Positions 59,588-64,000 of a stretch of DNA of 64,000 nt are shown piece by piece. The notes below the pieces were generated by a model, which was not told where the DNA came from, did no database searches, and saw only the letters and a list, made by a program, of their open reading frames with translations. Both the position numbers and the translations under genes were made by a program. Origin of the DNA: Pegoplata infirma (lineage: Eukaryota > Arthropoda > Insecta > Diptera > Anthomyiidae); NCBI GenBank assembly GCA_963921195.1, contig OY992536.1, positions 4,154,001 to 4,218,000 on the forward strand, given 5' to 3'. How positions within the stretch are numbered: the stretch's first letter is position 1; each line of letters begins with the position of its first letter.

Positions 59588-60418
59588 CACTGTTGCCAGA
59601 TTTGACGATTTCTCTGCATTTTGACGATTTTTACTCTCCAAAATAGCAAAATGACGATTTGACGATTTTTGCCCAAAAAATGACGATTTTTAAAAATTGT
59701 CTACTTTTTAAAATTTTTTTAATAGAACTTTAATATTCAATGAATATTTTTTGCTTATTGTTAGTTTAAAAAAACTATCCACCAATATTTTTGTACAAAA
59801 AGGGGCAAAAGAAACAAGTGAGAGTGTTACATTCTCTGTTTCCCTCCAAAATGTAAAAAAATTATAGGGAGTTTTTTGGTGGAGGCCCTTTCTTTGGTTT
59901 GTTATGATATTTATGCAATTTTATCATTATTATTTTTTTTATAGAAGTGTCTACTAAAAAGGGTAAACAGAAAAAAAAAACATTTTCCAAATTACTTGAC
60001 CCAACTGCATAATCTTTTCTTTTATAAAACTATTTCATATGCTTAAAAATATAATAAAAAATGTAAAAAAAAAAAAAATCGAACGCAGGATTAGTTTTAC
60101 AAGGGGGAACTTTGTTCTCCTTGGTCTGATTTTGCCAATTTTCGAACTGAATCACCCAATGGCCATATATTTGTGATATATTTGTGCCAAACTGTATGGA
60201 TTTAGCTCTTTTGGAATTGGACTGCATCATGCCTTCAACAGACGGGCGGACCTCGCTTGAATGTCTTAGAATTACTCTTTAATCAAGGATAAATATACCT
60301 TTTTTTATTTTGACGATTTTTTGACGATTTTTGCAAATGCGATGACGATTTTGACGATTTTTTTTATAAAAATCGTACATTTTTGACGATTTTGTACCTA
60401 ACAATTCTGGCAACCCTG
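59588..60418. mobile_element. hAT-like MITE rich in TGACGATTTT motifs
   Basis: 831 bp with ends CACTGTTGCCAGA and TCTGGCAACCCTG; exact duplication GACACAAC at 59580-59587 and 60419-60426. TGACGATTT occurs about five times within 100 bp of each end, in the same orientation at both. A mini-me-like repeat (59816-60300) sits in the middle. It ends 233 bp before the start codon of the FG-nucleoporin gene. Confidence 0.92.
59816..60300 (+). mobile_element. mini-me/DINE-like repeat, variant C, nested
   Basis: Starts AACAAGTGAGAGTGTTACAT with CCCTCCAAAATGTAAAAA, as at 26666. It has a short GACGGGCGGACCTCGCTTGA tract near 60241 and ends AGGATAAATATACC. Degenerate; the antisense frame 60030-60230 is not a gene. 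Confidence 0.7.
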
Positions 60419-60651
60419 GACACAACTCTTATTCCATGTCAAAAAGAAGCATTTCTAAAATGTGCGCTATTTGTTGAAATTGTAAAAAAATATTTTATTA
60501 ATAAATAACGATTAAATCCCAAATTTATTGGTAAACATATAAACGAAAAGATATACGTATGTAATAAATATATTAGAAGTGATTTTAAATATTCTGTCGG
60601 TAATTTTTTGTTCTTTGGTTTTCTTGATATAAAACCGGCCTTGATTGAGTC
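60419..60651 (+). promoter_or_regulatory. Putative promoter and 5' UTR of the FG-nucleoporin gene
   Basis: A short stretch between the hAT-like MITE and the start codon. No TATA box is convincing. The proximal promoter, if inside the window, must lie here or within the MITE. Confidence 0.35.
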
Positions 60652-63600
60652 ATGGACAGAAATAACTCATTGGAAAGACGTTATAGTTTTAACACAGCAC
60701 AGAACAACCATGTAGCTGAATCTACACATTTAAACGGAAGCAGGTAAGATACTAAGTAAGTATACGAAAAGTTGATCTTAATGTTTTTGTTTTTGGGTGG
60801 ATTAAATGCAGTTTTTGTTGGGGTTCTTCTTCGTTGAGCCCTAAGCATCGAAGCAATTCAAGTATTTGCTTAAACAACACACACAATGACAGCAGTTCTA
60901 TAGTGACTAGCCCAAAATCTAAGAACGTAACCAAAATCGATGCCAGAATTGTTGCAGATGTTCAGAGTAAGGGATTAGCTTCCCGAATCGTGAAATATCA
61001 TGAAAACGGGACACGATTAAATCGAAGCATGTCAGCCCATAACCTGTATAGTAAACCTGGCCAATTTCCTGTGGTTACTCTCAAGAAAACGGAGTTACCT
61101 TATAGAGCTACAAAACAGAATCTTTCAATGACACGTATAGCTCCACCAGGTAATTATGATCAATTAATAGTACCTTTTCCAGTGCAATTGATATAAAAAA
61201 TACTTTTTTTTTGTAATAGAAAAATCAATGTTTTACGGCAATACACTTTCCAGCCTTTTGAGGTCTAATTCCGTAGTGGGTTTGCAAAAAAGCAATGAGG
61301 ACATTTCCCGAGAAAATCGTCCCATACTACATCCACCCCCTACTGAAAACGACATGGCACCCACTCGTAGTGTTTTAGATGTACTCAAGGAAATTTCACG
61401 TAAACGCATTAATAGTGATGTAAGTATTTTTAAATTCATTATTTCTTTATTGCATAAACATTGTATTTTTATTAAAACAGGATTTAGATACAGCTGAAGC
61501 CTCTAAAAAATATTGTAATCGTGCTGCTGGTGGCAATGATTTAGTAGACACTGGAATCAACTCAACTTTTCCAAATCTATCATCACATATAATAGCATCT
61601 GGTAAAAGTTTTAAGAGACAACGGGATTTTAATGCTTCGCATCAAAGCACACCGATCCAAGAAACTAGAACATCACCGGAACAGGCCAAGAAACGTTTGT
61701 GTAATTATAACAATGACATTACTAGCTCATTGAGTTCAAGTATAAAATGCAAGTCTTATGAAAAGAAAAGACCATCATATAATCTAAACCAGACTATGCC
61801 AACAAATTTGGAGTCTTATGAAACTCAGAAGGCAAAAATTCAACGTTACCACGAGCACAATAACATTCAAGCCGACTTGGGATTTGACAATCTTGCAAAT
61901 AACTTAAAAAACGTTGACAATCTTAAACCTGTAACTCCTATACCGGCTACTCCATGTACACAAGACCAAAGTGGTAATGGAGTGGCGCCCTCCAGAACAG
62001 TGTCTGAACCACTTTATAAACTTGATAATAGAAAATCAACATTGAATTCAGTGCATCCTGCTAATAAGCCCCGTTTGACTTTATTTAATAAAAACTATGA
62101 TGTAAGTGCAGAGAAACTTGATTGTGATTCCAGTACTGAAAAGGAAGATGATTTGTATGATTCTGGCGAATGTGTTGGCATACAATTTGTTAAGCCGAAA
62201 AAACTTTCTTCTATAAAAGGTTCTAAGAATCCAGTTTTAGAACGAACTCAGAAATCAAAGTTAGCATTAATGTTAAGTGGTTTAAGAGGTGAGCTGTATC
62301 AAACCGCCGATGCTGACGAATTGGACTCATCGAAAAACCAAGAAAAGACTAAATTCTTCGAAAACAATAATTTTAGCAATATTCCCACAACCACATCAGC
62401 TTCGAAATCATCGTCCACGACAACAACTACTTTAACAACAGTTATATCTTCTAGTACTGTTACACCCAACACCACCAGCTCGACCTCAAGTTCAACTACA
62501 ATTACAGCAAATACTCCAACCAAACTTGTTTCATCTGTAGAGCCAGCTAAATCAATAACAAATACGGGATCGCCATTAGTTGGTATTAAATTGACACCAC
62601 AAAAGTCCACAATCATTTCTGATGCTACAAAAAATACCGAAACGCCAGCCAAACCCAATGCTCCAGTATTAGGAGGATTTTCTTTTGGTACTAATAACAC
62701 TCTAACATGCTCGTTTGCCACACCTACGACTAACACAACTCCAAAAAGTGTTGATGTAACTACAACTGCAGCTACCAGTGAAGACGTGGGTCTTGTTAAA
62801 TCAACACCATCACCACCTTCTATTATTACGAACACAGCACCAGCTATTAATTTTAATATGACTTCGGCAAAAAAATCTGAACCAGTCGCTCCTGTTAGCG
62901 TTACACCTACAAGTTTCTTAATTGCCACAAGTACACCATCTGTTAACTTGAATTTTACAACAAACAGTTCAACTACATCAAAACCAACTGCAACTTTTAG
63001 TTTTGGAACACCGCCATTAGCAACTACTGTTGCTAGTGTAGTTCCAACACAAATAGGGGTTGTAGGTACATCTAATAGTGTTACAACGCCTAATGTTGCA
63101 TTCAATTTTGGAATATCTGCTGCAAAATCTACAACTGCAAATACTGTAGCAGCAACGCCATCCACAATATTTGGATCATCGCCAGTAACTGCTGCTTCTA
63201 CAACAACAACAAACTCCACTACATCAAACACAAAAAGTTTTGGATCAAACTTAGTACCCACAACAATGTCTGCAGCTCCGATTTTCGGAGCGTCATCTGT
63301 TACAACAAAAAATAATTTAACCAGCACATCATTTTCGTTTGGGACTCCCTCAAATCAACCGGCTGGAATTACAAATGCTTTTGGGACTGCCTCAAATCAA
63401 CCGGCTGGAATAACAAATTCGTCTAGTGGAATATCATCAGGAGGTTTTAGTTTTGGTTCAAACTCTCCTGCACTCGGTTCTTTGTTTGCTCCTAATAGCA
63501 GCACGGCAATAAAATCTGATACACCAATTTCGACAACTGTGCCAGCGTTTTCCTTTGGATCTGCATCTGGCGGCTCAAACCCAGTGCAATCTTCAGCTGT

Positions 63601-64000
63601 CAATAACAGTGCTTCTTCCATATTTCCTTCTAATAGTAATAAAGATAACATACCTAATGTTAATGCGGTAGCACCATCGGTATTTGGAACTCCACAACCA
63701 TCGTTTGGCACTTCATCTACATCTGGTTCTGTTTTCGGTGCTCCCGCAGTCAATTCTGCTAAACATGTGTTTGGCTCCTCTTTAAATGCTTCATCTACAT
63801 CAGTATTTGGTTCATCAAATACAACATTTGGATCTAGTGTTGATAATAAGTCATCAGTTTTCGGTGGTGACAATGCCAACAGCAACGCGACGCCAGCGTT
63901 TAGTTTTGGTTCAAATGCAACAGAAAAGTCAACTTCAAACAATCCTTCTTCAACTACTTCTGGAGGCTTTTCATTTGGCTCAACAGCAAACACTTCTGCG
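60652..64000 (+). CDS. POM121: POM121-like FG nucleoporin, 5' part
   Basis: Nuclear pore component with Phe-Gly repeats; partial, running off the window after about 1050 residues. Exons: 60652-60743, 60812-61149 (or from 60839; both acceptors are in phase), 61220-61419 and 61481 onward, open to the end. The N-terminal 450 residues are basic and Ser-rich. RSVLDVLKEISRKR and the KRQRD/KKRL clusters resemble the NLS/importin-binding part of POM121 (ETVLSALKE...KRRR), and RGELYQTADADELD resembles its conserved RGEQL...ITAEDLDLE. From about residue 580 come FSFG, FGS, VFG and FGT repeats spaced by S/T-rich sequence. No transmembrane segment is visible, unlike vertebrate POM121. Other FG proteins (Nup153, Nup1-like) are possible, but no zinc fingers are seen so far. 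A 42-bp direct repeat encodes FGTxSNQPAGITNA (63338-63421). Long antisense frames across the repeats are shadows. Confidence 0.8.

Noticed and set aside
62299..63993. Long minus-strand frames of 342 and 198 codons
   Set aside because: They lie opposite the S/T-rich FG-repeat exon, whose biased codons leave the antisense frame open; no start context, introns or domain.
1..64000. tRNA, rRNA or snRNA genes
   Set aside because: No cloverleaf with A/B box words and no rRNA-like conserved stretches were found by eye; a covariance search would be needed to exclude decayed copies.

Overview
The window is AT-rich, intron-containing eukaryotic DNA from an insect, most likely a large-genome fly. The evidence is short GT-AG introns of 60-75 bp, a ZAD-C2H2 zinc finger gene (a class expanded in insects and especially flies), and abundant (GTCY)n-bearing mini-me/DINE-like repeats described from Diptera. 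A calyptrate fly is an inference; the sequence does not fix the species.

Layout. About 1-39.2 kb is almost entirely transposon-derived. It holds one apparently intact Harbinger-type transposase/HARBI1-like gene (minus strand, three exons, 2576-5801) whose second intron carries a 1.86-kb fold-back element, and one isolated possible first coding exon on the minus strand (35522-35564). The rest is interspersed repeats, fold-back elements, MITEs, a dead non-LTR retrotransposon end and a minisatellite. About 39.3-50.3 kb is the host gene core: a nine-exon PNISR orthologue on the plus strand (39349-47889), convergent with a three-exon ZAD-C2H2 transcription factor gene on the minus strand (48671-50328). 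About 50.3-60.6 kb is a second repeat block with a precisely delimited 2.3-kb non-autonomous Helitron inside a Harbinger-type MITE, whose sister copy 3 kb away keeps the empty site. From 60652 to the end of the window runs the 5' part of an FG-nucleoporin gene that best resembles POM121; it is cut by the window edge.

How it fits together. The host genes are unrelated in pathway except that all three act in the nucleus: PNISR in pre-mRNA processing, the ZAD protein as a DNA-binding regulator, and the FG protein at the nuclear pore. Most of the interest lies in the repeats. Target-site duplications can be read directly for many elements: 8 bp (hAT-like), TA (Tc1/mariner and pogo-like), TTAA (piggyBac-like), TTA/TAA (Harbinger-like) and A|T (Helitron). 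This allows a stack of nested insertions at 15882-22745 to be undone on paper to a 1561-bp fold-back element. Several hAT-like elements each carry a different short motif repeated many times near their ends.
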